From positions 401,011 through 465,010 of the forward strand of contig NZ_JH719395.1 in the NCBI RefSeq assembly GCF_000271845.1: DNA of 64,000 nucleotides. Reading direction: 5' to 3'. The notes under the pieces were generated by a model that saw only the letters and a list, made by a program, of their open reading frames with translations, was not told the origin of the DNA and searched no databases. The number at the start of each line of letters is the position of its first letter. The first letter of the stretch is position 1. Source of the stretch: Rhizobium leguminosarum bv. trifolii WSM2297 (GTDB lineage Bacteria > Pseudomonadota > Alphaproteobacteria > Rhizobiales > Rhizobiaceae). The position numbers and the translations under genes were made by a program. This document shows positions 37,105 through 46,697 of the stretch, piece by piece.

Positions 37105-38427
37105 TTAGTGATCGCGCTTGCCGCTGCCGAAGGTGTAACCGGTCTCGACCGTGTTCTTGCCGAACTTGTCGCGCAGCTTGTCCATCGCCGCTTCGGCGGC
37201 CGCCCGCCGGCCCGATTGCCGGTCGATGAGATCGGGCGGATCGGCGCGGGCGGCATCGCCGAGATCGGTAACGCCGATGCCGAGCAGTCGGAACTTCGTG
37301 CCGTCGGTCTCCTTTTCCAGAAGCTCGAGCCCGATGCGAAAGATCCGGTCGGCAAGCTGGGTCGGGTCTTCGAGCTTGCGGTTGCGCGTGCGCAGCTTGA
37401 AGTCGGCGGTCTTCATCTTCAGGACCACGGTCTGGCCGGCGATGTCGTTTTTCTTCAGCCGCCAGGAGACCTTTTCCGAAAGGTTGCGCAGGATCGGCAC
37501 CAGATCGTCATAACGTGAGATGTCGTCGAAGAAGGTCGTCTCTGATGAAACGCTCTTGGCCGCATCGTTGAGATGCACCTCACGGTCGTCGATCCCGCGC
37601 GACAGCCGGGCGAGCCGCTGGCCGATGCTGCCGTAGCGGCGCATCAGGTCGTTTTCTTCCATCTGCTGCAACTGGCTGATGGTGCGGATGCCGTCCGCCT
37701 CCAGCGTCGCCGCAAAGGCCTTGCCGACGCCCCAGATCGTGGTGACCGGACGCGGCGCCAGGAACTCCACCGCTTCCTCACGGCCGATCACGGAAAAGCC
37801 GCGCGGTTTCTGCAGGTCCGAAGCGACCTTCGCGAGGAATTTGCAGTAGGAAAGCCCGACCGACACGCTGATGCCGATCTCCTTTTCGACCCGGCGGGCG
37901 AATTTGGCGAGGGTGCGGGCCGGTGGGTCGTGATGCAGCCTTTCGGTGCCGTCAAGCTCCAGGAAGGCCTCGTCGATCGACAGCGGCTGCACCAGCGGCG
38001 TCAGATCCTGCATCATGGCGCGCACCTGGCGCCCGACCCGGACGTATTTTTCCATGTCGGGGCGGATGACGATCGCTTGCGGGCAGGCTTCCAGCGCCTT
38101 GAACATCGGCATTGCCGAACGCACGCCGTGGATGCGGGCGATATAGCAGGCGGTGGAGACGACGCCGCGTTTGCCGCCGCCGATGATCACAGGCTTGTCG
38201 GCAAGTTCCGGATTGTCGCGTTTTTCGACGGCCGCGTAGAAGGCATCGCAATCGATATGCGCAAGCGTCAAAGCGTAGAGTTCGCGATGGCGCACCAGAC
38301 GGGGGCTGCCGCAGGACACACAGCGGCGCGCCTCGCCCTTCTGCTCGGCAAGGCAGTCGCGACAGAAGCCGGGTGTCTTGTCGGGTGTGGGCGTCATCAT
38401 GAGAACAAAGATTGAACGCCGGGACAT
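37105..38427 (-). CDS. dinB: DNA polymerase IV with N-terminal zinc-finger extension
   Basis: A 440-residue Y-family translesion polymerase. The catalytic region has [14 protein letters not shown] (Asp59) and [11 protein letters not shown] with paired Asp-Glu. The helix-hairpin-helix ([13 protein letters not shown]) and little-finger domains follow. Unlike E. coli DinB (351 residues), it has about 50 extra N-terminal residues with two CxxC pairs (Cys22/Cys25 and Cys36/Cys39), a likely zinc ribbon seen in rhizobial homologues. AAGG precedes the ATG at 38427; ATGs at 38400 and 38397 are alternatives that keep the finger. Confidence 0.94.
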   Translation of the reverse strand: MSRRSIFVLMMTPTPDKTPGFCRDCLAEQKGEARRCVSCGSPRLVRHRELYALTLAHIDCDAFYAAVEKRDNPELADKPVIIGGGKRGVVSTACYIARIHGVRSAMPMFKALEACPQAIVIRPDMEKYVRVGRQVRAMMQDLTPLVQPLSIDEAFLELDGTERLHHDPPARTLAKFARRVEKEIGISVSVGLSYCKFLAKVASDLQKPRGFSVIGREEAVEFLAPRPVTTIWGVGKAFAATLEADGIRTISQLQQMEENDLMRRYGSIGQRLARLSRGIDDREVHLNDAAKSVSSETTFFDDISRYDDLVPILRNLSEKVSWRLKKNDIAGQTVVLKMKTADFKLRTRNRKLEDPTQLADRIFRIGLELLEKETDGTKFRLLGIGVTDLGDAARADPPDLIDRQSGRRAAAEAAMDKLRDKFGKNTVETGYTFGSGKRDH

Positions 38428-38528
38428 TACGCCTTAAGCTTCCGAGTCTCAAGAGAGGGCGGGAGCATTGCCTTTGGATAACGATTTTCGTTTCGAGCCG
38501 CTGGCAAGGCGCAAGGACACCCGCCGCC

Positions 38529-39194
38529 TCATGCGGCTGGAACTGCGGGCGTGAAAGTGCCGGAATGAAAATGCGCCTGGATGAGCTCGGCCGCATGCGT
38601 CCAGTCGCTGACGCGGGTGATGTCGTCGGCGGCCGCCGGGGCGAAACGATGGACGGGCGAGTCGGGCATCAGGTGAATCAGCAGGCAATCGGCAACATAT
38701 TCCCTGACGGAATGCAGATTGAGCGCCATATCATCGATGAAGACGACAGGAAGGGAGCGGCTGGCATGCAAGGCGTGAACGATCGGCCCCTTGGGCTCTT
38801 CGCTGGCAAGCAGCGGAAAAAGCAGGCCCAGCCTGTCGAGCAGGCGGCGGCGCTGGTCCTGGAACCGCGGCTGCATGGCCGTCAGAAACAGGACATCGGC
38901 CTCCTGCGAAAGCCGGCCGAGCGTTTCGACGACGCGGTCGAGCGGGGTCTGCCACAGCTCCTGCGCCTCGAAGAATTCCTCGATCAGCCGGCTGACCCGC
39001 TGATCCTCGATCTCCGCGCCATCCGCCTGCGAGACGATATTGCCGTGCAGCCGGAACGAGCGCGGCAGGAACGCATGACCCTGGCTTTGAAGGAAAAGTT
39101 GGAACGGGCCGATGAATTGCAGCACGACATCGTCGACGTCGCAGACGATCAGCGGCCGTTCGCCGAGCCGGATATGCGAGATGTCGAATTCCAC
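38529..39194 (-). CDS. HAD-superfamily-like protein
   Basis: A 221-residue soluble protein. LIVCDVDDVVLQF near the N-terminus is a HAD motif I (DxD, the nucleophile Asp), VLFLTAMQP could be motif II (Thr), and VVFIDDMALNLHSV fits the acidic motif IV. A helical cap lies between. HAD enzymes are mostly phosphatases. The substrate here is unknown, and no database name can be assigned. It ends near the dinB upstream region and is two bases from the DUF3572 gene, so the two are probably one transcript. Confidence 0.75.
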   Translation of the reverse strand: MEFDISHIRLGERPLIVCDVDDVVLQFIGPFQLFLQSQGHAFLPRSFRLHGNIVSQADGAEIEDQRVSRLIEEFFEAQELWQTPLDRVVETLGRLSQEADVLFLTAMQPRFQDQRRRLLDRLGLLFPLLASEEPKGPIVHALHASRSLPVVFIDDMALNLHSVREYVADCLLIHLMPDSPVHRFAPAAADDITRVSDWTHAAELIQAHFHSGTFTPAVPAA

Positions 39195-39196
39195 GG

Positions 39197-39505
39197 TCAG
39201 TATTCTCCGGAATCGAGGCCGGGCGAGGAGAAATGCCGCCAGGCGGCGGTGACCGTTTCCGGGCTGATGCCGCTTGCCGCGCAGAAAACCATCGCCGTCG
39301 GTTCATGGTTCATCAGGAAATCCATCATGCCGGCGAGGAAGCCGGGATCGTTGACGGCGCTGCGCACCTGGCCTGGCGCCACGCCGGTGAGAGCGAGGAA
39401 GCGGCCGAACATCTCGGGATCGTCGGCAAGCCAGCCGAGCACGGCGATCGCGGTTGCGTGCGGGTCGGCGGCTGGTTGTTTCGAAGTCTTGAAGTTGCTT
39501 TGCAT
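39197..39505 (-). CDS. DUF3572 family protein
   Basis: A 102-residue, mostly helical soluble protein. The sequence AIAVLGWLADDPEMFGRFLALTG and later GFLAGMMDFLMNHE fits DUF3572, a small alphaproteobacterial family found beside divK. Its function is unknown. It is divergent from divK, with a 132-base shared upstream region. It is followed by the HAD-like gene in the same orientation. Confidence 0.85.
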   Translation of the reverse strand: MQSNFKTSKQPAADPHATAIAVLGWLADDPEMFGRFLALTGVAPGQVRSAVNDPGFLAGMMDFLMNHEPTAMVFCAASGISPETVTAAWRHFSSPGLDSGEY

Positions 39506-39637
39506 TTCGAGGGGTAAGTTACCTTTTCTTCAACCAAATACCGCTAGCGTGCGCTATCGGTTTCACGGAGCTATCGTCCGCATGTGCCTTTCTCATGGGA
39601 CGAACCGCTGCGCGAACGGACGTAGGGACAGCTTGTC

Positions 39638-40009
39638 ATGCCCAAACAGGTGATGATTGTAGAAGATAACGAGCTCAACATGAAGCTCTTTCGCGACCTC
39701 ATCGAGGCGTCTGGTTATACCACGATCCAGACCAGAAACGGCATGGAGGCGCTCGATCTGGCGCGCAAGCATCGCCCCGACCTGATCCTGATGGATATCC
39801 AGCTTCCCGAGGTCTCCGGCCTGGAAGTGACGAAATGGCTGAAGGAAGACGACGAGCTGCACGTGATTCCCGTCATCGCCGTCACGGCTTTCGCGATGAA
39901 GGGCGACGAGGAGCGGATCCGCCAGGGCGGCTGCGAAGCCTATGTTTCCAAGCCGATCTCGGTCCCGAAATTCATCGAGACGATCAAGACCTATCTCGGC
40001 GATGCCTGA
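39638..40009 (+). CDS. divK: Single-domain response regulator DivK
   Basis: A 123-residue receiver domain with no output domain. Key residues are the acidic pair Glu9-Asp10, the phosphorylated Asp53 ([13 protein letters not shown]), Thr83 and Lys105 (VSKPIS). In Caulobacter and rhizobia DivK is phosphorylated by DivJ and PleC-type kinases and controls CtrA through DivL, so it sets cell-cycle timing. The next gene, pleD, is its usual partner. AGGGACAG lies ahead of the ATG. Confidence 0.95.
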   Translation: MPKQVMIVEDNELNMKLFRDLIEASGYTTIQTRNGMEALDLARKHRPDLILMDIQLPEVSGLEVTKWLKEDDELHVIPVIAVTAFAMKGDEERIRQGGCEAYVSKPISVPKFIETIKTYLGDA

Positions 40010-40027
40010 CGCATCGGAAAGACAGCT

Positions 40028-41401
40028 ATGACTGCGCGAATACTGGTGGTTGACGATATTCCGGCCAATGTGAAGCTGCTCGAAGCGCGGCTGCTCGCGG
40101 AGTATTTCGACGTGATGACCGCAGCCGACGGCTACACGGCGCTGGCGATCTGCGAGCGCAACCAGGTCGATCTCATCCTGCTCGACATCATGATGCCCGG
40201 CATCGACGGTTTCGAGGTCTGCGAGCGGCTGAAGGCCAGCCGCAAAACCGCCCATATTCCTGTCGTCATGGTCACAGCACTTGATCAGCCGGCCGATCGC
40301 GTACGTGGCCTGAAGGCCGGCGCCGACGATTTCCTCACCAAGCCGGTCAACGATCTTCAGCTGATCTCACGGGTGAAGAGCCTGCTGCGGCTGAAGACGT
40401 TGAGCGATGAGCTGCGCATCCGCGCCGATACCGCCCATACGATGGGCATCGACGATCTCATGCGGGCAGGCGAGGGTCGCATCGACGAGACCGGTCAGAT
40501 CCTGCTCGTCGACGGCCGCGCCAATTCACAGGAGCGCATCATCAAGGCGCTGAAGCCCGTCGCCGACGTGCTTGCCCTTTCCGATCCGCAGGCCGCACTC
40601 TTCGAGGCGGCCGAAAGCGCCTTTGATCTCGTCATCGTCAACGCCAACTTCGACGATTACGATCCGCTGCGCCTCTGCTCGCAGCTGCGCTCGCTGGAGC
40701 GCACGCGCTTCCTGCCGATTCTGATCATCACCGAGCAGGGCGCTGACGAGATGGTCGTGCGCGCGCTCGATCTCGGCGTCAACGACTACATCGTCCGCCC
40801 GGTCGATCCCAACGAGCTGGTTGCCCGCAGCCTGACGCAGATCCGTCGCAAGCGCTGCAACGACCGGTTGCGCGCCAGCGTCAAGCAGACGATCGAGCTT
40901 GCCGTGACCGATCCGCTGACCGGCCTTTATAACCGGCGCTATCTCGATAATCACTTGAACGTGCTCTTCAACCGTTCGATGGCGCGGGGCCGGCCGCTTT
41001 CGGTGCTGATCACCGATATCGACCGCTTCAAGCAGGTGAACGACAGCTATGGCCATGACGGCGGCGACGAAGTGCTGCGGGAATTTGCCAATCGCGTCCG
41101 CTCGACCATTCGCGGCGCCGATCTCGCTTGCCGCTACGGCGGGGAAGAATTCGTCGTCGTCATGCCGGATACCTCGCCGGAAATTGCCGCCGCTGTCGCC
41201 GAGCGCCTGCGCGCCGCCGTCGAAAACGCGCCCTTCAGGCTGAAACACGCGGGGGAGGCGCTGAACGTCACGGCTTCCTTCGGCATCGCCTCGCGCATCG
41301 GCTCGGTGCTGACCCCGGATCAGCTGATGAAGCAGGCCGATCTCGCCCTTTACGAGGCCAAGAATACCGGCCGCAACCGCGTGGTCGCCGCAGCCGCTTG
41401 A
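40028..41401 (+). CDS. pleD: Response regulator diguanylate cyclase PleD
   Basis: A 457-residue protein with two receiver domains and a GGDEF domain. The first receiver has Asp53 (LLDIMMPGID) and Lys105. The second (about residues 155-275) keeps EQGAD but lacks the standard phosphorylation Asp context, so it is an adaptor. The cyclase domain has GGEEF at 371-375 and the RxxD inhibitory site RGAD at 362-365, so product inhibition is expected. It makes cyclic-di-GMP during polar development. It is co-transcribed with divK (18-base gap). Confidence 0.95.
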   Translation: MTARILVVDDIPANVKLLEARLLAEYFDVMTAADGYTALAICERNQVDLILLDIMMPGIDGFEVCERLKASRKTAHIPVVMVTALDQPADRVRGLKAGADDFLTKPVNDLQLISRVKSLLRLKTLSDELRIRADTAHTMGIDDLMRAGEGRIDETGQILLVDGRANSQERIIKALKPVADVLALSDPQAALFEAAESAFDLVIVNANFDDYDPLRLCSQLRSLERTRFLPILIITEQGADEMVVRALDLGVNDYIVRPVDPNELVARSLTQIRRKRCNDRLRASVKQTIELAVTDPLTGLYNRRYLDNHLNVLFNRSMARGRPLSVLITDIDRFKQVNDSYGHDGGDEVLREFANRVRSTIRGADLACRYGGEEFVVVMPDTSPEIAAAVAERLRAAVENAPFRLKHAGEALNVTASFGIASRIGSVLTPDQLMKQADLALYEAKNTGRNRVVAAAA

Positions 41402-41938
41402 CGAATCACTTTGGTGCCATAGGCGCCATTTGCGGGTTTTCCACTGCGGTAAGCGAATTATTACCGATCTTTAATCTTCGCCTGAGCGATGCGGAGCGAA
41501 AATTTTGCAATTCAATAGCCCAAAAATCGACTTTCGCCGTTGCTGCCCATCTGCCGCAGCGCGATAGTGTTGAGGGTGTCGGGGCCTTCGCTCCAGATGA
41601 AATAGAGACTATAAAGAGCGCCTGCCGCCTGCAGGCTCAAATAGAGTGCGGCGACGTCACCTCACGTAAGGGTAGGGGAGGCGCAAGTTGTTAAGTTATA
41701 GTGTCGAATTTCTTGGAGTGGTCAGACATTAGGCTTCAGGCCCAAGCAGAGCCGACAAATCTTTATATGTCCCAAAATTGGACTTTTAACCATAGAATCA
41801 CACTCGTAAAATTCACCATTAAGAATTTGTTGATTTTCTTTCATTTCTGCGCAAATTATCGGCTCATAAGAGAAGCGCTCCCGCTGAGGAGTTGTCGATA
41901 CCCCATGATGCTCAGGTCCGCCGCATCTCCTGGGTCGT
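41402..41938. other. Long intergenic region downstream of pleD
   Basis: No protein gene is supported. TGGTGCC and GGCGCCA (41411-41428) make a short hairpin soon after the pleD stop and could end its mRNA. The part 41690-41880 is distinctly AT-rich for this genome and may hold the promoter of the candidate RNA at 41939-42053. A plus-strand reading frame from 41701 lacks a ribosome site and protein-like composition. Confidence 0.4.
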
Positions 41939-42053
41939 GGGGTCGGTCGGCTAGTAGGCAAGTTATAGCGGTTCCTCGTGCCGTTTTGCATGCTGGCCGA
42001 CCCCCTTTCAAGAAAACGCCGCCACTTCCCGAAGATGGAAGGGCGGCGTTTTT
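41939..42053 (+). ncRNA. Candidate structured non-coding RNA with terminator
   Basis: GGGGTCGGTCGGC (41939-41951) pairs with GCTGGCCGACCCC (41992-42004) over 13 positions including two wobbles. After ten bases a strong terminator follows: AAAACGCCGCC (42013-42023) pairs with GGCGGCGTTTT (42042-42052), and inside it CTTCC pairs with GGAAG, with Ts following. No gene lies within 500 bases upstream, so the terminator probably belongs to a small RNA. The 5' end is unknown, and the strand assignment rests on the T-run. Confidence 0.4.
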
Positions 42054-42095
42054 CTGTTTGCGCTGTCATTTTTAAATGGGGTCAATTCAGGCAAT

Positions 42096-42128
42096 AAAAA
42101 ACGCGCAACCCGAGGGCGCGCGCTTTTT
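42096..42128 (-). terminator. Terminator of rpmG
   Basis: On the minus strand the sequence forms a GC-rich stem (GCGCG with CGCGC, CCC with GGG near the tip) followed by a run of six Ts, about 20 bases after the rpmG stop. One mismatch interrupts the stem. Confidence 0.65.
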
Positions 42129-42150
42129 GCGAAATCCTGAGAACAAGCGA

Positions 42151-42318
42151 TTACTTGATCTTGGTTTCCTTGAACTCGACATGCTTCTTAGCAACCGGGT
42201 CGTACTTCGTCTTCGTCATCTTGTCCGTCATCGTACGGCTGTTTTTCGTCGTGACGTAGAAGAAACCGGTGTCGGCTGTCGACAGCAGCTTGATCTTGAT
42301 TGTTGTAGCCTTGGCCAT
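42151..42318 (-). CDS. rpmG: 50S ribosomal protein L33
   Basis: A 55-residue ribosomal protein of the large subunit near the E site. The sequence [20 protein letters not shown] (start) and [20 protein letters not shown] is typical. It is a Cys-free (zinc-independent) form, because no CxxC pairs are present. AGGACG precedes the ATG at 42318. A longer frame from 42414 is rejected. The gene stands apart from other ribosomal genes, as in other rhizobia. Confidence 0.97.
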   Translation of the reverse strand: MAKATTIKIKLLSTADTGFFYVTTKNSRTMTDKMTKTKYDPVAKKHVEFKETKIK

Positions 42319-42410
42319 GGTCGTCCTGCCTTTAAGAAAATGAAAGCCGTGGAAGCCGGATGGGCTCCACGGCAAATTCTGGCGCGAAACTACGAATCCC
42401 GCCCGAAAAG

Positions 42411-43595
42411 TCAAGTCCGTTTTCGAATGAACATCAGTCTGATCCCGGAAAGTAGGGCGTAAAGACCGAAGAAAGCGGCAATCGCCCAGGCAAACCCGTT
42501 ATTTCCGGCGACATCGATCGCCGCACCGATCGCCTGCGGCCCGGCCACGGTCCCCATCGCATAACAGAAGACGAAGGCGGCATTGGCCGCCGCAAGGTCG
42601 GAGCCGGTCAGCCGCGAGCCGAGATGGCTGAGGCCGACCGTATAAAGGCCGGAGACGCAGCCGCCCCAGAAAAGCAGCAGCCCGGCCATCAGCAGCCAGT
42701 TGTCGACCAGCAGCGGCAGCATCATCGAGCCGACGAAGCCCATCAGCGCCATGCCGGCCAGAAGCGGCCGCTTGTCGGGGATGCGGTCGGAGAGCAGACC
42801 GAGCGGGATCTGGAAGATGACATTGCCGACGCCCATCATGGTGAGCAGAAGGGCTGCCTGCGATTCGGTGAAATGGGCGCGCACCGCAAAGATCGGGAAA
42901 AGCGAAAGCCCGCCCGCTTCGACTGCGCCGAAGATGAAGACCGCCGCCGTCGCCGTCGGCACGAGAAAGACGTAGCGCATGAAATGCAGCTCCGGTTTTT
43001 CCTCGAGTATTGGGCTCTCGTCGCGGGCGATGAAGATCGGAATGGCGGCAAGCAGGATGGCACAGGCGCCGATCAGGAAGGGGAAGATGCCGTCGCTGCC
43101 GAGGATCGAAAACAGCAGCGGCCCGGCCGCGAAGCCAAGGGAAAGCACCGTCGCATAGATGCCGAGCACGAAGCCGCGTTTGGACGGCGGCGAGGCGGCG
43201 TTGATCCAGAATTCGGAGAGGATGAACAGCGTCGTCGTTGCGCCATGGAAGGCGAAACGCAGCGGAAACCACATCCAGAAATCCTCGGCATAATAGAAAC
43301 CGAGTGCGCTCAGCGCCGAAATCAGCACCGCCCAGAGCATTGTCGGCGCAACGCCGTATTTATGCGCGAGCTTGGTGGTGATGGGCGCGGCCGCCATCGC
43401 CGCGACGCCGGCCATTGCCGTGTTCAGCCCGATCAGGGTGGACGAGATGCCGCGTTTTTCCAGGATGATGCTGAGAAGCGGGAGTCCGAGGCCGATTGCT
43501 ATGCCGACGGCTGATATGGACGAGATGGCTGCCACCAGAGAAGGCCAATGGATTTCCTCGACATCGCCCGGTGTGCCGTTTCTCGGCTGAGACAT
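42411..43595 (-). CDS. MFS transporter
   Basis: A 394-residue integral membrane protein with about 12 predicted helices in two six-helix halves. The loop after helix 2 has a weak MFS motif ([10 protein letters not shown]), and the mirrored loop has [14 protein letters not shown]. This resembles the YcaD-like group of the major facilitator superfamily. The substrate is unknown. It lies 92 bases upstream of rpmG, in the same orientation. The 256 bases ahead of it (43596-43851) hold no supported gene. Confidence 0.88.
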   Translation of the reverse strand: MSQPRNGTPGDVEEIHWPSLVAAISSISAVGIAIGLGLPLLSIILEKRGISSTLIGLNTAMAGVAAMAAAPITTKLAHKYGVAPTMLWAVLISALSALGFYYAEDFWMWFPLRFAFHGATTTLFILSEFWINAASPPSKRGFVLGIYATVLSLGFAAGPLLFSILGSDGIFPFLIGACAILLAAIPIFIARDESPILEEKPELHFMRYVFLVPTATAAVFIFGAVEAGGLSLFPIFAVRAHFTESQAALLLTMMGVGNVIFQIPLGLLSDRIPDKRPLLAGMALMGFVGSMMLPLLVDNWLLMAGLLLFWGGCVSGLYTVGLSHLGSRLTGSDLAAANAAFVFCYAMGTVAGPQAIGAAIDVAGNNGFAWAIAAFFGLYALLSGIRLMFIRKRT

Positions 43596-43851
43596 TTATC
43601 CATCCTTAGAAAGCTGCGCGAGCGAATCGGCCGGTTCCGTCAGATAGATAGACACGGACGTGCCAAATCCGGGTGACGGATGCCGCTTCGCAATATTTCC
43701 GATGTGAGTGACCATCTGCGGAATGTAAAGCCCGTTCGGCCAAGAAATGCTTACCATGTCGGGTCGTTGAGGATCGTCGGCTGCCGCATTCGGGTGGTGG
43801 TCGGTGGAGCGCTGGCACTACACGTTAAATATGTCTGGAAGGTGAAAGCGA

Positions 43852-44304
43852 TCAATCCGGGCGTCCGGGGAGGTCATAATCGTCAGGATCGTCACTCTCG
43901 CCGCCGAAACCGTGCATGCGCAGCGCCCATTGCAGGCCGATGACGCCGCCCTTGATCGGCTGGATCGAGGCAAGGGCGGTGATGACGGTGATCGGCGCCC
44001 AGATGGCAATATGCGCCCACACCGGCAGCACGAAGGTCATGTCGGTCAGCATATAGCCGCCGACCACGACGTGGCCGAGAACGAGGATGACGATATAGGG
44101 CGGCAGGTCGTCGGCCCGTTGGTGATGCATCGCCTCGCCGCAGGCCGCGCAATGATCGACCGGCTTCAGGAAGGCCCGAAACAGCTTGCCGCTGCCGCAG
44201 GCCGGGCAGCGGTTCATCAGCCCGCGCAGGATTGAGCGTCCCAGCGGGCGCTCGACCTCGGGCGCATCCCCGTAGCGGACGGCCGGATCGGTCGGTGTGC
44301 TCAT
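43852..44304 (-). CDS. DUF983 family membrane protein
   Basis: A 150-residue protein with an N-terminal zinc ribbon (CPACGSGKLF and, 19 residues later, CAACGEA) and two membrane helices (IVILVLGHVVVGGYML and HIAIWAPITVITALA). This is the pattern of DUF983, of unknown function. It is often next to rnr in alphaproteobacteria, as here: it begins 20 bases after the rnr stop. The start at 44304 has GAGGAAC upstream. A longer frame from 44484 overlaps rnr and is rejected. Confidence 0.88.
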   Translation of the reverse strand: MSTPTDPAVRYGDAPEVERPLGRSILRGLMNRCPACGSGKLFRAFLKPVDHCAACGEAMHHQRADDLPPYIVILVLGHVVVGGYMLTDMTFVLPVWAHIAIWAPITVITALASIQPIKGGVIGLQWALRMHGFGGESDDPDDYDLPGRPD

Positions 44305-44323
44305 CGCATGTTCCTCTTCGGAG

Positions 44324-46696
44324 CTAGCGCCGCCCGCGCGGCGGCCTCGTTCCGGGCTTCTTGCGGACCTGGCCTCTTTCGCGGCGGCCGGCTTTGTGGA
44401 AGGAGCGCACCGCCGCCGGCATCTCGCGCCCTTCGCTGACCATTTCGAAACGCAGCGCGCCGGCAAGCGGGATCGCCTCGGCAAGCTTCACCGTGACATT
44501 GTCGCCAAGGCGGTAGCCGAGCCCCGTTCTTTCACCCGAGAGCGCCTGATGCGCCTCGTCATAGATGAAATAGTCGGTGCCGAGTGTAGATATGGGGACG
44601 AAACCGTCGGCGCCATAGTCCGGCAGGGAGACAAAAAGCCCTGATTTCGTAACACCCGAGACGCGCCCGGCAAATTCCTCGCCGACGCGCCCGGCAAGGT
44701 GATGGGCGATCAGCCGGTCGACCGTCTCACGTTCGGCCGCCATCGCCCGGCGCTCGAAGGTCGAGATTTCGGCGGCGATATCGTCGAGCGTGCCTTCTTC
44801 CTCGGGCGTGATGCCGCCTTCGCCGAAGCCGAGCGAGCCGACGAGGGCGCGATGCACGATGAGATCGGCGTAACGGCGGATCGGCGAGGTGAAATGCGCG
44901 TATTTCATCAGGTTGAGGCCGAAATGGCCGATATTCTCCGGGCTGTAGATTGCCTGGCTCTGCGAACGCAGCACCATCTCGTTGACCATGGTCTGGTGCG
45001 GCGTTCCGTCGGCCTTCGCCAGTATGCCGTTGAAGTTGTTGGCGCGCATGTTGCCGCCCTTGGCAAGCGGGATGCCGAGTGTGGCCAGGAACTCGCGCAG
45101 GATTTCCTGCTTGGCAAGCGTCGGGCCGTCATGGATGCGGTAGATCAGCGGCTGGCGTCTCTTTTCCAGCGTCTCGGCGGCTGAGACGTTGGCCTGGATC
45201 ATCATCTCTTCGATCAGCTTGTGCGCATTGAGCCGCGGCGGCACGTGGACCCGGTCGACCGTGCCGTCGGGTTTCAGCAGGATCTTGCGCTCCGGCATGT
45301 CGAGCTCCAGCGGCTGGCGCCGGTCGCGTCCGCGCTTCATCACCTCATAGGCGTGCCAGAGCGGCTTCAGGATCGGCTCGAGCATCGGTCCGGTCCGATC
45401 GTCCGGCTTGCCGTCGATCGCTGCCTGCGCCTGCTGATAGGAGAGCTTGGCCGCGCTCTTCATCATGACGCGGTGAAAGGTGTGGCCGATCTTGCGGCCT
45501 TCCCCTGAAAAGCTCATGCGCACGGCAAGCGCCGGGCGGTCGACGCCTTCCTTCAGCGAACAGAGATCGTTGGAGATGCTCTCCGGCAGCATCGGCACGA
45601 CGCGATCCGGGAAATAGACCGAGTTGCCGCGTTTCAGCGCTTCGCGGTCGAGCGGCGACTTGGGACGGACATACCAGGAGACGTCGGCAATGGCGACCGT
45701 GACGATGACGCCGCCGGGATTGTCGGGCGAGGGGTCGAGTTCGGCATAAACAGCGTCGTCGTGGTCTTTGGCATCGGCCGGATCGATGGTGATCAGCGGC
45801 ACGTCGCGCCAGTCCTCGCGATGCGACATCGTTGCGGGCTTTGCGTCCTCGGCCTCGGCAATGACGGCGGGCGGGAAGACATGCGGAATGCCGTGCGCAT
45901 GGATGGCGATCATTGAGATCGCCTTTTCAGAGGCGACGGATCCGACGACGGAAAGCACCTTGGCGCGCGGCAGGCCGAAACGGCCGAGACGGGCGATTTC
46001 GACTTCGACCAGATCGCCGTCCGCAGCGCCGCCGGTGAAGTCGGGATCGATCACCATTTCCTCGCCGCGCCGCTCGATCGGCAACAGCCGCCCACCGCCG
46101 CCGGGGGCGGTGCGGAAAACGCCCATCGAGGCGCCGCGGCGCCTGTCGATCACCTTGATGATCCGCGCCGTATAGGCCGGTCCGCCGCGATCGACGGCCG
46201 GGAAGATCTTTGCCAGGATGCGATCGCCGAGGCCCGCGACGGGCGCCTTGCCCTTGCCCTGGCGGCCTGCAGGCGATTGCTGCCGAATGGCGACGGCAGG
46301 GGCGACGCCCTGGTCCTCCGGCCATTCCGCCGGCCGGCCGATCAGATCGCCGTCCTTGTCGCGCGTGGTGATGTCGAGAACGGTGACCGGCGGCAGCGCG
46401 CCGGGACGGATCAGCGACTTGCGGGTCTTCTGCAGCATGCCTTCCTGCTCGAGCTCCTGCAGCATGTGCTTGAGCTCGACGCGGTTGTCGCCCTTCAGGC
46501 CGAAAGCCTTGGCGAGTTCGCGTTTGGACGCTTTCTGAGGATGATCGGCGATGAAGCGCAGGATCACCTCACGCGAGGGCAGCGCCCCGTGGACGATGTT
46601 CAGCGGCTCGACGGCGGGAGCATCCTTGCCGGTGCGGCCGATCTTGCCAGGACGTTTGCCCGCAGGGTTCGTTCTGTCGCGCGGTATTCTGCTCAC
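44324..46696 (-). CDS. rnr: Ribonuclease R
   Basis: A 790-residue 3'-5' exoribonuclease of the RNB family that degrades structured RNA. After an N-terminal winged-helix region and cold-shock-like domains, the catalytic centre is seen in ITIDPADAKDHDDAVYAE with four Asp residues. A C-terminal S1 domain (GRVSGVTKSGLFVSLPDYGADGFVP, shown in part as VTKSGLFVSLPDYGADGFV) is followed by a basic tail. The ATG at 46696 is one base after the topA stop, so the two genes are translated together. Confidence 0.95.
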   Translation of the reverse strand: MSRIPRDRTNPAGKRPGKIGRTGKDAPAVEPLNIVHGALPSREVILRFIADHPQKASKRELAKAFGLKGDNRVELKHMLQELEQEGMLQKTRKSLIRPGALPPVTVLDITTRDKDGDLIGRPAEWPEDQGVAPAVAIRQQSPAGRQGKGKAPVAGLGDRILAKIFPAVDRGGPAYTARIIKVIDRRRGASMGVFRTAPGGGGRLLPIERRGEEMVIDPDFTGGAADGDLVEVEIARLGRFGLPRAKVLSVVGSVASEKAISMIAIHAHGIPHVFPPAVIAEAEDAKPATMSHREDWRDVPLITIDPADAKDHDDAVYAELDPSPDNPGGVIVTVAIADVSWYVRPKSPLDREALKRGNSVYFPDRVVPMLPESISNDLCSLKEGVDRPALAVRMSFSGEGRKIGHTFHRVMMKSAAKLSYQQAQAAIDGKPDDRTGPMLEPILKPLWHAYEVMKRGRDRRQPLELDMPERKILLKPDGTVDRVHVPPRLNAHKLIEEMMIQANVSAAETLEKRRQPLIYRIHDGPTLAKQEILREFLATLGIPLAKGGNMRANNFNGILAKADGTPHQTMVNEMVLRSQSQAIYSPENIGHFGLNLMKYAHFTSPIRRYADLIVHRALVGSLGFGEGGITPEEEGTLDDIAAEISTFERRAMAAERETVDRLIAHHLAGRVGEEFAGRVSGVTKSGLFVSLPDYGADGFVPISTLGTDYFIYDEAHQALSGERTGLGYRLGDNVTVKLAEAIPLAGALRFEMVSEGREMPAAVRSFHKAGRRERGQVRKKPGTRPPRGRR

Positions 46697-46697
46697 G

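Noticed and set aside
41701..42075. 124-codon plus-strand frame between pleD and rpmG
   Set aside because: It runs through two strong hairpins and a terminator, and lacks a ribosome site. The RNA structures explain the region better.
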